Shown: positions 27,301 through 36,245, counted from the first letter of the stretch. The stretch: 64,000 bases of DNA from an uncultured Oscillospiraceae bacterium (GCA_944385415.1 CALWXC010000001.1:1-64000); one strand, 5' to 3'. Notes: a model not told the origin generated them from the letters alone. A program made the numbers and translations.

Positions 27301-27450
27301 GGATAGCAGCGTCACAGGCAGGACCAGCCGCAGCGCTACCAGCAGCCAAAGCCCATACTGTAACCGGCGGCTGATGCTGTTGCGAAAGAGAAACCGCAGG
27401 GCCGCCAGTGCCAGAATCAACACCGAGGAAGTGAGCAGCAGTTCCTTCAT
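24355..27450 (-). CDS. BlaR1/MecR1-type M56 metallopeptidase sensor with large unusual C-terminal region
   Basis: A 1031-residue membrane sensor. Hydrophobic segments at about residues 5-25, 35-52 and 130-155 surround the M56 protease, with HELCH at about residue 210 and the ELACDEAAI glutamate region near 250. A further membrane span lies near 320 (ALPAVVAVVLLAAVCVACTF). The remaining ~690 residues are extracellular and unlike the penicillin-binding domain of BlaR1; I saw no SxxK-SxN-KTG set. On ligand sensing, the protease would inactivate the BlaI repressor, whose gene overlaps its start by four bases. Confidence 0.85.
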   Translation of the reverse strand: MKELLLTSSVLILALAALRFLFRNSISRRLQYGLWLLVALRLVLPVTLLSSSFSVLSGAEALSQHWETTSQTAAVAEPESPHTSNSQFEPVELPTVNQTPQPDAPAAPDVPVVMDAAAQPEPSLPWHQIAYGVWAGGTIVAALWLLAVNLRFRRQLRTTRRAVPVEGSPLPVYVTDAVVSPCLFGLFRPAVYLTPRALQSEESLRHVLTHELCHYRHGDHVWSLVRSALLAVYWFDPLVWLAAALSRTDSELACDEAAIQALGVEQRLAYGKTLVDMVAVRRTAAGILCTATTMTSGKRSLKVRLGRIVKTPRAALPAVVAVVLLAAVCVACTFTGADTVNPDTKTVPADAFDTATSQVTSTLSQVSNGVETPIDDPDSFLADEIYFDVMVKSSAAPAVEVPDTYYLLTATETPTEGGEPIRVREHPIFRLEDGTPVMQHGEQYTALHPELMARLDAAANRLSALPVTNPDPKASAHQDVLIDYANDDMVIFHGFFGLFVYDRTADAVTRTLALDTAIGTSQVYTTSEPYAEVAVSRDGRVIRVAARSGDAIPETALWIDTASWTGGMGPWAELREPFDGSCATVTTEHAETVSIELGGGLIGELQLVTGDGAHILFTEVQPTPTGLDEAITAAVASRCGDEVAQDDYLTESHWLLGTETAADGTVTAYAYVVYQAFSGDHTTMEPSGISGELPMVFTFQRDRNNVLQLTELWEPEEGKGWDPSIQERFPASLSSAAMAFAAIPQGDRYVLSLYQSCYAQATAHFHLNSGTGIQLVLEDLMGQLEQTLDQGQPLNVNDTVYRTLCWYGDDTLHYSISQLLDGSITDNRRIILEALLRSVHPGDVEGLTTPDLIGEPTFEDMKEYAATMAEEFGVEYYAGNRTAEILLWSLDYQIPAMMTQYQEVDRLVATICSTPPEASSTAAYFSAHPVETGMLLSFDAQTDNATLRYCIYSFLRNDSEGLRGAVLWSLLDNLLGGEAIAYDAADAQDYFDHWQETVLQLYGANGEAYVRENLPVGTVLLECMGLLESTD

Positions 27451-27836
27451 GGCTCGTTCGCCTCCTGTTCCGCACGCCGGAGAATTTCGTACAGTTCTTC
27501 AATGTCGGACTGGCTCAGGGCTTTCTGTCCGGCCATGGAGGAGACCATCAGCTGGAGACTGCCGTGGTAGACCTTGTTGAGAAACTGTTCTGTCTCCCGG
27601 GCCGCCACCTGGTCCCGGGGTACCGCCGCATGGTAGAGCTTGGAGCGGCCGCCGGTCTCCACCCGTACCGCGCCTTTCTCCGCCAGACGGCCCAGCATGA
27701 TGAAAATGGTGGCCTTGCTCCATCCGGTGTCGTCGGCCATGGCTTTCACCAGCTGCGCTACGGTCCGGGGGGAGGAATCCCACAAAAGATTCATCAGTTT
27801 CCATTCGCCGTCGGACAGGGAGAGTTTTTCGTCCAT
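27447..27836 (-). CDS. BlaI/MecI-family transcriptional repressor
   Basis: A 129-residue winged-helix repressor (LSDGEWKLMNLLWDSSPRTV, then KATIFIMLGRLAEKGAVRVE). The C-terminal part (about 85-125) forms the dimer helices where the M56 partner normally cuts. The stop overlaps the sensor start by ATGA, so they form one operon. Two dyads in its promoter (27862-27917) are likely autoregulatory operators. Confidence 0.9.
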   Translation of the reverse strand: MDEKLSLSDGEWKLMNLLWDSSPRTVAQLVKAMADDTGWSKATIFIMLGRLAEKGAVRVETGGRSKLYHAAVPRDQVAARETEQFLNKVYHGSLQLMVSSMAGQKALSQSDIEELYEILRRAEQEANEP

Positions 27837-27861
27837 GGTGTATCCCTCGCTTTCTGAAAGA

Positions 27862-27917
27862 GGTTAACAGCTGTTATCTATTCTCACCATACCAGAAAGG
27901 TTAACAGATGTCAACCT
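27862..27917 (-). promoter_or_regulatory. blaI-type promoter with two operator dyads
   Basis: On the minus strand TTGACA (27909-27914) and TATGGT (27886-27891) are 17 bases apart. One dyad, AGGTTAACAGATGTCAACCT (27898-27917), covers the -35 box. The second, centred on TAACAGCTGTTA (27865-27876), lies after the -10 box. Both share the ACA-NN-TGT core of BlaI/MecI operators, and their centres are 37 bases apart. Confidence 0.72.
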
Positions 27918-28057
27918 CTAATTTCAATATCTGCGGCCTGACCATTGGCCGGACGTTCTCTCCATTACTATTTCCAGCGGAGTATGGTACCATAAAAAGC
28001 AGAGTGAAACTGGGGCGCGGCCCCAGCTGCGATTGCTTTTGGAAAGAGGAACAACAA

Positions 28058-28444
28058 ATGAAACAGCAGGAATTACTGGCCCAGTTGAAGCGGCTGGGCC
28101 TCAATACCCAGGAAGCCCTGGGACGGTTCATGGGCAATGAAACCCTGTTTCTGTCCTTTGTGCGGCAGCTGCCGGAGAAGCTGGATTTTACCGGCATTCT
28201 CCAGAGTTTGGAAGCGCAGGACGAGGAGCGCTTTTATGTCCAGGTCCACAACCTCAAGGGCATGGCGGGCAATTTGAGCATCGGACCGGTCTTTGACTGT
28301 GCCCAGGCCATTCTGGTGGAGTTCCGCGCCTCGAAATTTCAGCATGAAAAGAAGCTGACCGCTCTGGTGCGGGAGGCGGAGCTGGAGAGCGAAGCGCTGT
28401 CGAAGCTGATCCGGCAGTATGTGGAAGAGGAGGGACAGGCATGA
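28058..28444 (+). CDS. HPt (histidine phosphotransfer) domain protein
   Basis: A 128-residue four-helix HPt protein. His64 in VQVHNLKGMAGNLSI is the phospho-accepting residue, with the usual lysine three positions later and glycine after it. It would shuttle phosphate between the hybrid kinase encoded at 29627-32134 and a response regulator. ATG 28058 follows AAAGAGGAAC. The stop overlaps the response regulator start in ATGA, so the two are coupled. Confidence 0.88.
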   Translation: MKQQELLAQLKRLGLNTQEALGRFMGNETLFLSFVRQLPEKLDFTGILQSLEAQDEERFYVQVHNLKGMAGNLSIGPVFDCAQAILVEFRASKFQHEKKLTALVREAELESEALSKLIRQYVEEEGQA

Positions 28445-29538
28445 TCCGTGACACTTTGATTATTATTGACGATTCGGAATTGGATCTGGCCATTTTGAAT
28501 GAGATTTTCAAGGGTTTGTTTCAGGTGGAATGCTTTTCCGAAGCCCGCCGGGGGTTGACGTATCTGCATCACAACAGCCAGCGGGTTTGTGCCGTCCTGC
28601 TGGATATCTGTCTGGAGCGGCGGGGCGAAGGATTTACCATTCTCCATCAGCTCCAGGGCAACCAGGAGACGTCCGCGGTGCCGGTGGTCCTCATCACCAC
28701 CGATGCCAACGAAAAGGACGTCCGGGCCAGTGTGGAGCGGGGCGCCGTGGACTTCCTGGTGAAGCCCGTGGACCCGCACACGGTACAGGAGCGGGTCTGC
28801 AATATCGTGCGCGGCGCTTGGCCGCCGGCGTCCACCATTCTGGACCGCCGGCCGGAGCCGGAGGAACCGGTGGAGACGAAACAGGAAATTCTGATGTTCC
28901 CCAATGGGCTTTCCACAGAAGAGGCGCTGACGGTCAGCCGTCAGTGGATGGAAAAGCTGGAGGCGTTTTGCAGTCTGCGGCCGGGCTTACATATGGAACA
29001 GATGCGGCAGCTGGGCGCCATCACCACGCTGCTGGCCCGGACCTATGTCCACCGCCATCCCCACCAGAAGATGACGGAGGCCGACGCGGCCCTCATTGGC
29101 CGGGCCACTGTCTTCTGCGATATCGGCTTGCTGGCTCTGCCCGACCGGGTGGTGGAGGGCGGCGAGGAGCAGGAGGGCTCCGACGCTCAGCTCTACTATC
29201 AGCACACGCAGCTGGGCTGCGATCTGCTGACGCGGCAAGGGGAGCCGGTGGCGCTCCTGAGCCACGCCGCCGACATTGCCAAGTGGCACCATAAAAATGT
29301 GGACGGTTCCGGCTATCCCGTGGACGCTGACAGCGCCGAAATTCCCATCAGCGCCCAGCTGACTCGCACGGCCCTGCGGATTCAGCGGTATCTCCACTAC
29401 TACCGGGGCTGCGGCGACGCTGCGGAGCGGACGCTCCACAGTCTGCGAAGCGAGATTGGCGTCACCATTGAACGGGAACTCTATGAGACCGTGGAGACCT
29501 GTCTGGACCAGCTGGCCGACCTGCTTCGCTCCAACTGA
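28441..29538 (+). CDS. Response regulator with degenerate HD-GYP domain
   Basis: A 365-residue protein. The receiver domain (1-125) has D10-D11, phospho-acceptor Asp55 in LLDICLE and the LVKPVD lysine. The second domain (about 160-360) is HD-GYP-like, with WHHKNVDGSGYP at about 282-293. The HD pair is replaced by Cys226-Asp227 in FCDIGLLALPD, where LHDIG is normal, so phosphodiesterase activity on cyclic di-GMP is doubtful; it may bind the nucleotide or a partner instead. It follows the HPt gene and is probably its phosphorylation target. Confidence 0.85.
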   Translation: MIRDTLIIIDDSELDLAILNEIFKGLFQVECFSEARRGLTYLHHNSQRVCAVLLDICLERRGEGFTILHQLQGNQETSAVPVVLITTDANEKDVRASVERGAVDFLVKPVDPHTVQERVCNIVRGAWPPASTILDRRPEPEEPVETKQEILMFPNGLSTEEALTVSRQWMEKLEAFCSLRPGLHMEQMRQLGAITTLLARTYVHRHPHQKMTEADAALIGRATVFCDIGLLALPDRVVEGGEEQEGSDAQLYYQHTQLGCDLLTRQGEPVALLSHAADIAKWHHKNVDGSGYPVDADSAEIPISAQLTRTALRIQRYLHYYRGCGDAAERTLHSLRSEIGVTIERELYETVETCLDQLADLLRSN

Positions 29539-29546
29539 ATGACCGA

Positions 29547-29582
29547 AAAACCGGGTGTACCGTCGGCGGTACACCCGGTTTT
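29547..29582 (+). terminator. Strong terminator between convergent signalling genes
   Basis: AAAACCGGGTGTACCG (29547-29562) pairs perfectly over 16 bases with 29567-29582, loop TCGG. A-rich and T-rich flanks allow use in both directions. Confidence 0.9.
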
Positions 29583-29626
29583 GTGCGGCATGGGGGAAAA
29601 TTGCGGCCCGGTCCGGCGGCACGTTC

Positions 29627-32134
29627 CTACGACATACCCATATCCCGCAGGACGGCAGCCAACTGCTGCAAATCGATGGGCTTGGCAATATGGGCGTTCA
29701 TACCGGCCTTGGCCGTGGCGGAAATATCCTCGGCAAAGGCATTGGCCGTGACGGCCAGAATGGGTATGGTGGCCGCGTCGGGCCGGTCCATGGCCCGGAT
29801 GGCCGCCGCGGCGGCACAGCCGTCCAGAATGGGCATGTTCATATCCATAAGGATCAAATCCAGTCCGCCCGGTTCCGACGCGGCGAAGGCGTCCACGGCC
29901 TCCTGACCGTTGCGGGCCTGAACCACCGTTGCGCCGCAGAGTTTTAACAGCTCCGTGACAATCTCCAGATTCATTTCAAAATCCTCGGCCACCAGCACCG
30001 TCTTTCCGCCCAGAATGGCAGCGGGGTCCGGCACGTCGGCGGCTGCGGTTTCGGCTTCGGTATCCGTCACCGGTTCCATGGGAATGGTCAGCGTGAACGT
30101 CGTACCCTGTCCCAATTGGCTCTCCACCTGAATCTGACCGCCCATCCGGGTGATGATGGTTTTAACGATGGCCATGCCCAAACCGGTACCCAGCACCGTC
30201 TGGATGCCGAACCGGGACTCCCGGGCGTAGGGGGTGAACAGCTTGGGCAGAAACTCCTGGGACATGCCAATGCCCGTATCCCGGACCACAATGCGGCAAA
30301 TATCATGGTCCTGCCGGGGCGGCTGCGTCACCTCTACCTGGATGATGTCGCCGGGGTTGGTGAACTTCATGGCATTGGACACCAGATTGTTGAGGACCTG
30401 CTGGAGCCGCAGGGCGTCGGCGTATACCTGCCGGTGGGTCAGGGAGAAGGTAATCCCCAGGGTCTTGTGCTCCAGATCCGCCTGGGCCTGGAAGGCCGAC
30501 AGGCATTGATCCACCGTGTCCTGCAAATCACAGGGCACATTGTGCAGATGCAGGTCCGTCTGCTCCATGCGGGACATTTCCAGTACGTCGTTGATCAGCT
30601 CCAGAAGCTGCTGGGCAGCCACTCCGATTTTTTTGAAGCAGTCAGCGGTGACGGCGGGGTCATCGCTGCGCCGCCGGGCCAGTTCCACATTGCCTGCAAT
30701 GACGTTGAGGGGCGTGCGCATGTCGTGGCTCATCTGGGAGAAAAACTGGAGCCGGGCCGCGCCGGTTTCTCCGGCTTCTTTTAACGTGGTGTCTAGGACC
30801 TGGGCCTGCTGGATCTGCTGGGTCTTTTCCTTGTGAATCTGCCGGAAACAGAGGATGGCTTCGTTCTGCCGCAGCGAGGCGTCAAACAGCAGCCGCACAT
30901 TGACCCAGAGGTATTCGTCGCCAAACCGCCGCCGGAAATCGCCGCCAAAGTCTGTCGCGTCCTGTTCCACCAGCTGGCGCATATTGCGCAGGGAGAAACT
31001 GGATTCAAACTGCGCATAGGTGTCGGCGTCGATGAGGTCGGCAAAGACGGTCAGCAATTGGCTGTAGAGGCCCTTGGACGGCAGCCGCTGGAGCACGTCC
31101 TCCGCGCCCTTGACAATCTCATAGGTGCCCCTGGCCCAGTTGATCCGATAGATGGCATAGTAGAGATTGCCCAGGGCCGCCGCGGTCTCATTGACGCGGG
31201 ACAGCTTCCGCTGCAGCCGGTACTCCCGGATGCTGATGATGGCCAGAAACAGCAGAAAAATGCAGCAGGTGGTCATAACCAGATTGAATGCGTGACGCAG
31301 ACCGCCCAAAAGGGACGCATACGGAACGGTGATGATGGAGACGCCGCCATTCTCCAACGCGTGGTAATAGATGGCCCGCTTCTGGCCCGTCATGTCGTAG
31401 ACATATTTCTGGGCGTTTTCCAGCTGCCCGGCCTGAATCTGCTGGAACATGGTGCGGATGTGGCGGGCCAGTTCCGTCGGGTCCACCTCCAGCTGGGTCC
31501 AGGCGTAGAGCAGCTGACCCTCATCGTCGCATAAATAGTAGGAGGTACCCTCCGGTAAAGCCACGTCGCTCATCATGGCATGGTCCCGCAAATCCACATA
31601 GAAGCCCATGATATTCTGGGAATTGCGGCACCGCTGGGCGATGATGACCGTGGTATACCCGTCCTCCAGATCGATACCGGCATTGGTGATCAGCATTTCG
31701 CCGCCGGAGCGCAAAACCTGCGTATACCAGGAGGTGGCGGTCACATCGCCAACCAGTGCGTTTTCGGGGCTGATGGTCCGGCCCTGAATGACGGCAAAGG
31801 GCGTCAGATCGCCGCCGGCGGCCTCCTGGAGATGGTCGAAGAACTCCAGTGTCCACTGAATCTGTGCGTCTGGATCATCGTTCTGAGCCGTGTGTTCTTC
31901 CAGCGTCCGGACGCCCAGCGTCAGCAGCGGTTCGGCGGCGCGGACGTCCCACAGCTCCATCTCCGCGTACCGGCTGGCCAGCTCGTTGCCCATCTCCTGG
32001 GCGTTGCGCAGCAGAATCCGCTGCACCAGATAGAACCCCAACACGGCAATCAGCATAAATACGACGGCCAGAATGCCGGTGATCCGATAACTCCACCGCC
32101 AGGATTGTTTATACTGTTTATATGGATGTTTCAA
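29627..32134 (-). CDS. Hybrid sensor histidine kinase with extracellular sensor and receiver domain
   Basis: An 835-residue kinase if TTG 32134 is the start, which is well placed behind GAGAGGGAG. Membrane spans at about 15-38 and 280-305 bracket an extracellular Cache-like sensor. A PAS-like region follows, then HisKA with His470 in SQMSHDMRTPLNVI, HATPase_c (NLVSNAMKF, DTGIGM, GTGLGMAIVK) and a C-terminal receiver with Asp764 in LILMDMNMPILDG. The layout needs an HPt protein, which is encoded at 28058. Its divergent neighbour is a chemoreceptor. Confidence 0.9.
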   Translation of the reverse strand: MKHPYKQYKQSWRWSYRITGILAVVFMLIAVLGFYLVQRILLRNAQEMGNELASRYAEMELWDVRAAEPLLTLGVRTLEEHTAQNDDPDAQIQWTLEFFDHLQEAAGGDLTPFAVIQGRTISPENALVGDVTATSWYTQVLRSGGEMLITNAGIDLEDGYTTVIIAQRCRNSQNIMGFYVDLRDHAMMSDVALPEGTSYYLCDDEGQLLYAWTQLEVDPTELARHIRTMFQQIQAGQLENAQKYVYDMTGQKRAIYYHALENGGVSIITVPYASLLGGLRHAFNLVMTTCCIFLLFLAIISIREYRLQRKLSRVNETAAALGNLYYAIYRINWARGTYEIVKGAEDVLQRLPSKGLYSQLLTVFADLIDADTYAQFESSFSLRNMRQLVEQDATDFGGDFRRRFGDEYLWVNVRLLFDASLRQNEAILCFRQIHKEKTQQIQQAQVLDTTLKEAGETGAARLQFFSQMSHDMRTPLNVIAGNVELARRRSDDPAVTADCFKKIGVAAQQLLELINDVLEMSRMEQTDLHLHNVPCDLQDTVDQCLSAFQAQADLEHKTLGITFSLTHRQVYADALRLQQVLNNLVSNAMKFTNPGDIIQVEVTQPPRQDHDICRIVVRDTGIGMSQEFLPKLFTPYARESRFGIQTVLGTGLGMAIVKTIITRMGGQIQVESQLGQGTTFTLTIPMEPVTDTEAETAAADVPDPAAILGGKTVLVAEDFEMNLEIVTELLKLCGATVVQARNGQEAVDAFAASEPGGLDLILMDMNMPILDGCAAAAAIRAMDRPDAATIPILAVTANAFAEDISATAKAGMNAHIAKPIDLQQLAAVLRDMGMS

Positions 32135-32174
32135 AAGGGCTCCCTCTCTTTCCCATGGTTCTAGGAAAAAGCAT

Positions 32175-32203
32175 ACTATACTTTGTCCGGCTTTACAAGA
32201 CAA
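32175..32203 (-). promoter_or_regulatory. Promoter of the hybrid kinase gene
   Basis: On the minus strand TTGTCT (32198-32203), 17-base spacer, TATAGT (32175-32180). Start would be about 35 bases before the TTG codon. Confidence 0.6.
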
Positions 32204-32263
32204 AGTCCGCAGCCGGGAGAAGAAGATCCCCACGGTTTCCCAACACTGTTTTATGGAAAGTAG

Positions 32264-32292
32264 TTGTTACTGGTGGAAAAATATTGTATACT
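32264..32292 (+). promoter_or_regulatory. Promoter of the chemoreceptor gene
   Basis: TTGTTA (32264-32269), 17-base spacer, TATACT (32287-32292). This implies a leader of roughly 185 bases before ATG 32485; I see no riboswitch in it. Confidence 0.6.
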
Positions 32293-32484
32293 GGAATCTA
32301 TAAACAGCGGTGAACAATGGAAGCGGAATTTGGGAATGTCCAAACAGCGTCGCACATTGCAGCGGGGCCGCGTTCCGCCTGTCCAAGACAGCGGAAGAAA
32401 AAAGAAAGGAAGCTGTTATCGTCTGGTAAAAGGAAATGCGTTCCAATGTGTTGATGGCATGTAATTGAAGGGGGAACAGAGGAT

Positions 32485-34254
32485 ATGAAAAAAGCAATGA
32501 AGCAATCCACCTTGTTGACGGCGTTGAATTTGGGCACCATTGTGCTGGTTCTTGTGATGACCGTTGCGTTTGCGTTGTCCATTTCAACCAATAACCGCGC
32601 AATGCAGCTGTACGAGGATGAACAGGAACTGACGTCGGCAGCGCAGCAATTTCTGGATGCGTCCGGGTATCTGACGGAACAGGCGAGAGCCTGCGCGGCC
32701 ACGGGCGACGAGACGTATTACAACAACTATCAGTATGAGGTAAACACGGCGAAAAACCGGGAGGCCGGATACAGCAGAGTGCAGGAGGTAGGCCTGTCGG
32801 CGGCGGAGGAAGCGCTGATGGCTGAGATGACAGAGATTTCCAACAATCTCGTGCCCCTGGAGGAAAGCGCCATGTCCTCGGCCCTGGTGGGGGATACCCG
32901 TTCGGCCATGCGCTATGTGTTCGGCACGGAATACAGTACGGATTTGAGTAAAATCCAATCGCTGCAAGAGGAATTTGTGCAGACGTTCCAAAACCGAATG
33001 GCCTCGGAAATTGAGCGGCAGCAGTTTTATGTTTCTGCGGTCCAGGTTGTGGTCCTTGTGTTTGTGTGCGCGATCATCGTATTCCAGGTGCTCAGCACAA
33101 TCTTTATCCGCCAGAAGGTCATTCAGCCCTTGAAGCTCATCCAGGGAGAGATGACGGAGTTTTCCAAGGGCAATATGTCGGCCACCGTTGCCATGGAGGC
33201 GGACACGTCGGAACTGGGCATGCTGGTCCACTCTGTGAACCGTATGCGGGAGACGTTGAAGAGCCTGATTGTGGATATTGAACACAAGCTGACGCAAATG
33301 GCACAGGGTGACTTGAACATTCAGATGAACCTGGAATATATCGGTGATTTTGCCGATATTGAAAACTCCATGAAGCAGATCAGCCAGGCCTTGAGCGACG
33401 CGCTTCGGGAGATCAATGTTGCTTCCGATCAGGTGTCGGCGGGCGCGGATCAGGTGGCCAGCGGCGCACAGGCACTGAGTCAGGGCGCCACCGAACAGGC
33501 CAGCTCTGTGGAGGAGCTCTCCGCGACGCTGCAAAGCATCAATGAAAAAATCGGGCAGAATGCCCAGTCTGCCGATTCGGTCAGTGAGCTGACCATAGCC
33601 ACCGGCAACAAAATCCATCAGAGCAAACAGAAAATGCAGGACCTGGTCAATGCCATGGAGGAGATCAAACAGACGTCCCAGCAGATTCAGGGCATTGTCA
33701 AGGCCATTGACGATATCGCGTTCCAGACCAACATCCTGGCGCTGAACGCGGCGGTGGAAGCCGCCCGGGCCGGAAGCGCCGGCAAGGGCTTTGCCGTTGT
33801 GGCGGATGAAGTGCGCAATCTGGCCGGTAAATCGGCGGAAGCCTCGAAAAACACCCAGGAATTGATTCAAAATTCCATCCAGGCTGTGGAGCATGGCAGC
33901 GTGTTGGCCATTGACGCGTCGCAGGTGCTGGAGGAGACGGCGGCCGATGCGGAGCGGGTCATGGAATCCATCAAGCAAATCGCCGAGGCATCGGCAGAAG
34001 AGGCCCAGGCCACCAGCCAGATCGCATTGGGATTGGATCAGGTGGCCAGCGTGGTGCAGACCAACTCCGCCACCGCCGAGCAGAGCGCGGCGGCCAGCCA
34101 GGAGCTGTCGGGCCAGGCCAGTATGCTGCGGTCTCTGGTGGGCCAGTTCAAGCTCGTCAAGGATCAGCGCACGTCGTATGCTGCGGAGAAGCCCGCCGCA
34201 TACCGTCGGGATGTGCCCGCGGCATCGTTCAGCGTGGACGACAGCAAATATTAA
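32485..34254 (+). CDS. Methyl-accepting chemotaxis protein
   Basis: A 589-residue chemoreceptor-like signal transducer. A first span (about 11-32) and a second (about 178-200) enclose a four-helix periplasm-facing sensor of about 145 residues. A HAMP region follows, then the methyl-accepting coiled coil with the conserved hairpin tip ([20 protein letters not shown] and [16 protein letters not shown]). GGGGGAACAGAGG precedes ATG. No che or flagellar genes are near, so it may feed a non-motility pathway with the adjacent phosphorelay. Confidence 0.93.
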   Translation: MKKAMKQSTLLTALNLGTIVLVLVMTVAFALSISTNNRAMQLYEDEQELTSAAQQFLDASGYLTEQARACAATGDETYYNNYQYEVNTAKNREAGYSRVQEVGLSAAEEALMAEMTEISNNLVPLEESAMSSALVGDTRSAMRYVFGTEYSTDLSKIQSLQEEFVQTFQNRMASEIERQQFYVSAVQVVVLVFVCAIIVFQVLSTIFIRQKVIQPLKLIQGEMTEFSKGNMSATVAMEADTSELGMLVHSVNRMRETLKSLIVDIEHKLTQMAQGDLNIQMNLEYIGDFADIENSMKQISQALSDALREINVASDQVSAGADQVASGAQALSQGATEQASSVEELSATLQSINEKIGQNAQSADSVSELTIATGNKIHQSKQKMQDLVNAMEEIKQTSQQIQGIVKAIDDIAFQTNILALNAAVEAARAGSAGKGFAVVADEVRNLAGKSAEASKNTQELIQNSIQAVEHGSVLAIDASQVLEETAADAERVMESIKQIAEASAEEAQATSQIALGLDQVASVVQTNSATAEQSAAASQELSGQASMLRSLVGQFKLVKDQRTSYAAEKPAAYRRDVPAASFSVDDSKY

Positions 34255-34296
34255 CCATTGTGCATCACCGGTGTAATCCGGTATTGTTCGCATCAA

Positions 34297-34345
34297 AGAA
34301 ACCCCATCCGTTCCGCCTGAACAGGGCGGATTGGATGGGGTTTCT
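34297..34345. terminator. Bidirectional terminator between chemoreceptor and DUF4179 genes
   Basis: AGAAACCCCATCC (34297-34309) pairs perfectly with 34333-34345. An inner CCGCC/GGCGG stem extends the structure. It lies between convergent genes. Confidence 0.82.
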
Positions 34346-34347
34346 GT

Positions 34348-35652
34348 TTAAGAAAGGGGAACGGTCAGCGGTTCCGGCGGGGTGGTGATGTCGGTATAGC
34401 TGAGGGCAGCGGTTATCGTGTCCCAGTTGTAGCCGGTCAGATAGTAACAGCACCGGGCCGGATGTTCCGGGCCGTCGGCCATCAAATAGGAATAGCCCCG
34501 GCAGTCGTAGGCGCTGCCGTCGGGGGCCGTAAAGAGATAGCCCAGCGGCATACGGTCTGCGGTGGTGGACACCGTCAGTTCCAGGGCGCTGCTGCCGTCG
34601 TAGTCAACCGGCTGCACTTCGATCTCCACTACGCCCTCCGGCAGCGAACCGGTCCAGGCGCCGCTGGTGAGGTCGATGGTGACGGTGGGTTCTGACTTGT
34701 CCAGCCATACGGCCTCGGCAATGTGGAGCGTCAGCTGTTCCGGATGGTCCACAAAGTAGAGACTTTGGAAATAGAAGGTGTAGAAGCCCGGATGATCGGC
34801 GTCACCAGTGGCCGCCACCGTGCCGTCCTGCTGATCGTACAACGTGCTGTCGGGGGCCGTAAACCAGAAGTCCAGAGATTGGAGCCAGGCCGTATTGGAC
34901 GGGTCTTCGTCCAGATACAGGAGCGTTCTGGTGGGGGTCAGCTCCAGCCGGTCCACCAGCAGCCGCTGACCGTCCAGGTCCACCCACTGTTCCACGGGAA
35001 CCACCACGGCCTTGGCCGTTTTCTCCGGGTCCAGATGGATGGAAAAGCGGCCGACGCCGTCCAGCGCAACACTGTCTCCCGTTTCCGTGAAGCGGCGCAG
35101 CGACAGTTCCAGCACCAGCGTTTCCGGCAGTGTTATATCCTTGCAGTGAATTTCAAATTGTTTCAGGTCCTCGTCGGAATCGCCGCTGGTGACGGAGTAC
35201 CCATGGAGCGCCGTACCGTTTCCGTCCAGCAAGTTGCAGCTGGCCCGGTAGTCGCCGGAACCGACGGTCCGGTAGAATACCACAATCTGTTGCTCATCGG
35301 CAATGACGTACTCCACCGTCACCGCCACATCATCGATGGTCTGAGTCTGGCCCACATATTGCACGAAGTCGTGCTCCACCGCCGCCGACAGGCTGGGGGA
35401 GAGGGCCACCGCCGCTGCCAGTTCCCGCAAAATGGGGACACGGCCGCAGGCCAGGGCGAAGGTGGGCATGGTGTTGACGGCCAGAATAAACGCGGCGCAG
35501 ACACCGGCCAGACTGCCCAGGGAGATTCCAAAGCCCCGTCCCATCCGGCGGTGTTTGGCCCGCTGTCTGGCCCGCTGGGCCGTGCCGTCCAGTTCCGGCG
35601 GCAGCTGCTGTAATTGCTGTTTCAGCTCCCAAAATTCCTGTTGTCGGTTCAT
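34348..35652 (-). CDS. DUF4179-type membrane protein, probable anti-sigma partner
   Basis: A 434-residue protein with a cytoplasmic N-terminus (1-45), one membrane span (about 46-65, GISLGSLAGVCAAFILAVNT) and a large extracellular beta-rich region. This is the DUF4179 layout found next to ECF sigma genes in Clostridia, where it is thought to act as anti-sigma factor. ATG 35652 overlaps the sigma stop (ATGA), supporting a functional pair. The extracellular part would sense an unknown envelope signal. Confidence 0.8.
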   Translation of the reverse strand: MNRQQEFWELKQQLQQLPPELDGTAQRARQRAKHRRMGRGFGISLGSLAGVCAAFILAVNTMPTFALACGRVPILRELAAAVALSPSLSAAVEHDFVQYVGQTQTIDDVAVTVEYVIADEQQIVVFYRTVGSGDYRASCNLLDGNGTALHGYSVTSGDSDEDLKQFEIHCKDITLPETLVLELSLRRFTETGDSVALDGVGRFSIHLDPEKTAKAVVVPVEQWVDLDGQRLLVDRLELTPTRTLLYLDEDPSNTAWLQSLDFWFTAPDSTLYDQQDGTVAATGDADHPGFYTFYFQSLYFVDHPEQLTLHIAEAVWLDKSEPTVTIDLTSGAWTGSLPEGVVEIEVQPVDYDGSSALELTVSTTADRMPLGYLFTAPDGSAYDCRGYSYLMADGPEHPARCCYYLTGYNWDTITAALSYTDITTPPEPLTVPLS

Positions 35653-36128
35653 GATGCTCCCTCCTCTGCCATCAGGTCCAGTTTGAGCAGCGACAGGGCT
35701 TTTCGCTGCCGGGTGGCTACGGTGCCCCGGGGGATGGACAGGGCCGCCGCCGTCTCCTCCAGGGTCAAACCGGTAAAGTACCGCAGAATGATGACGTTCC
35801 GCAGAGGTTCCGGCAGACGGCGGATGGCTTCCTTTAAGGGCAGGGCGTCGTAAGCGTCCCCGGCGGTCTCCGGCAGCGTCTCCACGGCCAGTTCCCGTTT
35901 TCGCCGCCGCAGCTCGTCCCGGCATACGTTGATCAGAATGCGAATCAGCCACGTGTCAAAATACTGGGGCTGCCGTACTTTCCGGTAGTTTCGGTATCCT
36001 TTGTATACCGCTTCATCCACGGCGTCAATGGCGGCGGCTTCGCTGCCCAACGTTAGCAGGGCGATGCCGTAGAGCTTGCCCCGCAGCGCTTCGGCGCGTT
36101 CCAGATAGTCCAGCTCGGTCAAGTCCAT
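35649..36128 (-). CDS. ECF-type RNA polymerase sigma factor
   Basis: A 159-residue sigma-70 factor with region 2 (about 15-75, DEAVYKGYRNYRKVRQPQYF then DTWLIRILINVCRDELRRRK) and region 4 (about 100-150, LPEPLRNVIILRYFTGLTLE and the AAALSIPRGTVATRQRKAL helix-turn-helix). ATG 36128 follows GGAAAGGAGGCG. It is coupled to the downstream DUF4179 gene, the likely regulator of its activity. Confidence 0.92.
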   Translation of the reverse strand: MDLTELDYLERAEALRGKLYGIALLTLGSEAAAIDAVDEAVYKGYRNYRKVRQPQYFDTWLIRILINVCRDELRRRKRELAVETLPETAGDAYDALPLKEAIRRLPEPLRNVIILRYFTGLTLEETAAALSIPRGTVATRQRKALSLLKLDLMAEEGAS

Positions 36129-36189
36129 CGCCTCCTTTCCTTTTCTGCCCATTAGACGGAGAAGCGGGCCGGTTTGATTGCCGAAAGGA

Positions 36190-36230
36190 GAAAAAAATAA
36201 AAAAGGCCGGTGCCCTTGCGGGTACCGGCC
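36190..36230 (-). terminator. Terminator of the groES-groEL operon
   Basis: GGCCGGTGCCC and GGGTACCGGCC (36205-36230) form an 11-bp stem with one wobble pair; on the minus strand it is followed by TTTTTTATTTTTTT. Located just after the groEL stop. Confidence 0.88.
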
Positions 36231-36245
36231 TCGGTTATGATTGGC

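Noticed and set aside
32584..34296. A 570-codon minus-strand open frame opposite the chemoreceptor
   Set aside because: His/Leu/Arg-rich shadow; the plus-strand chemoreceptor has the full conserved hairpin.
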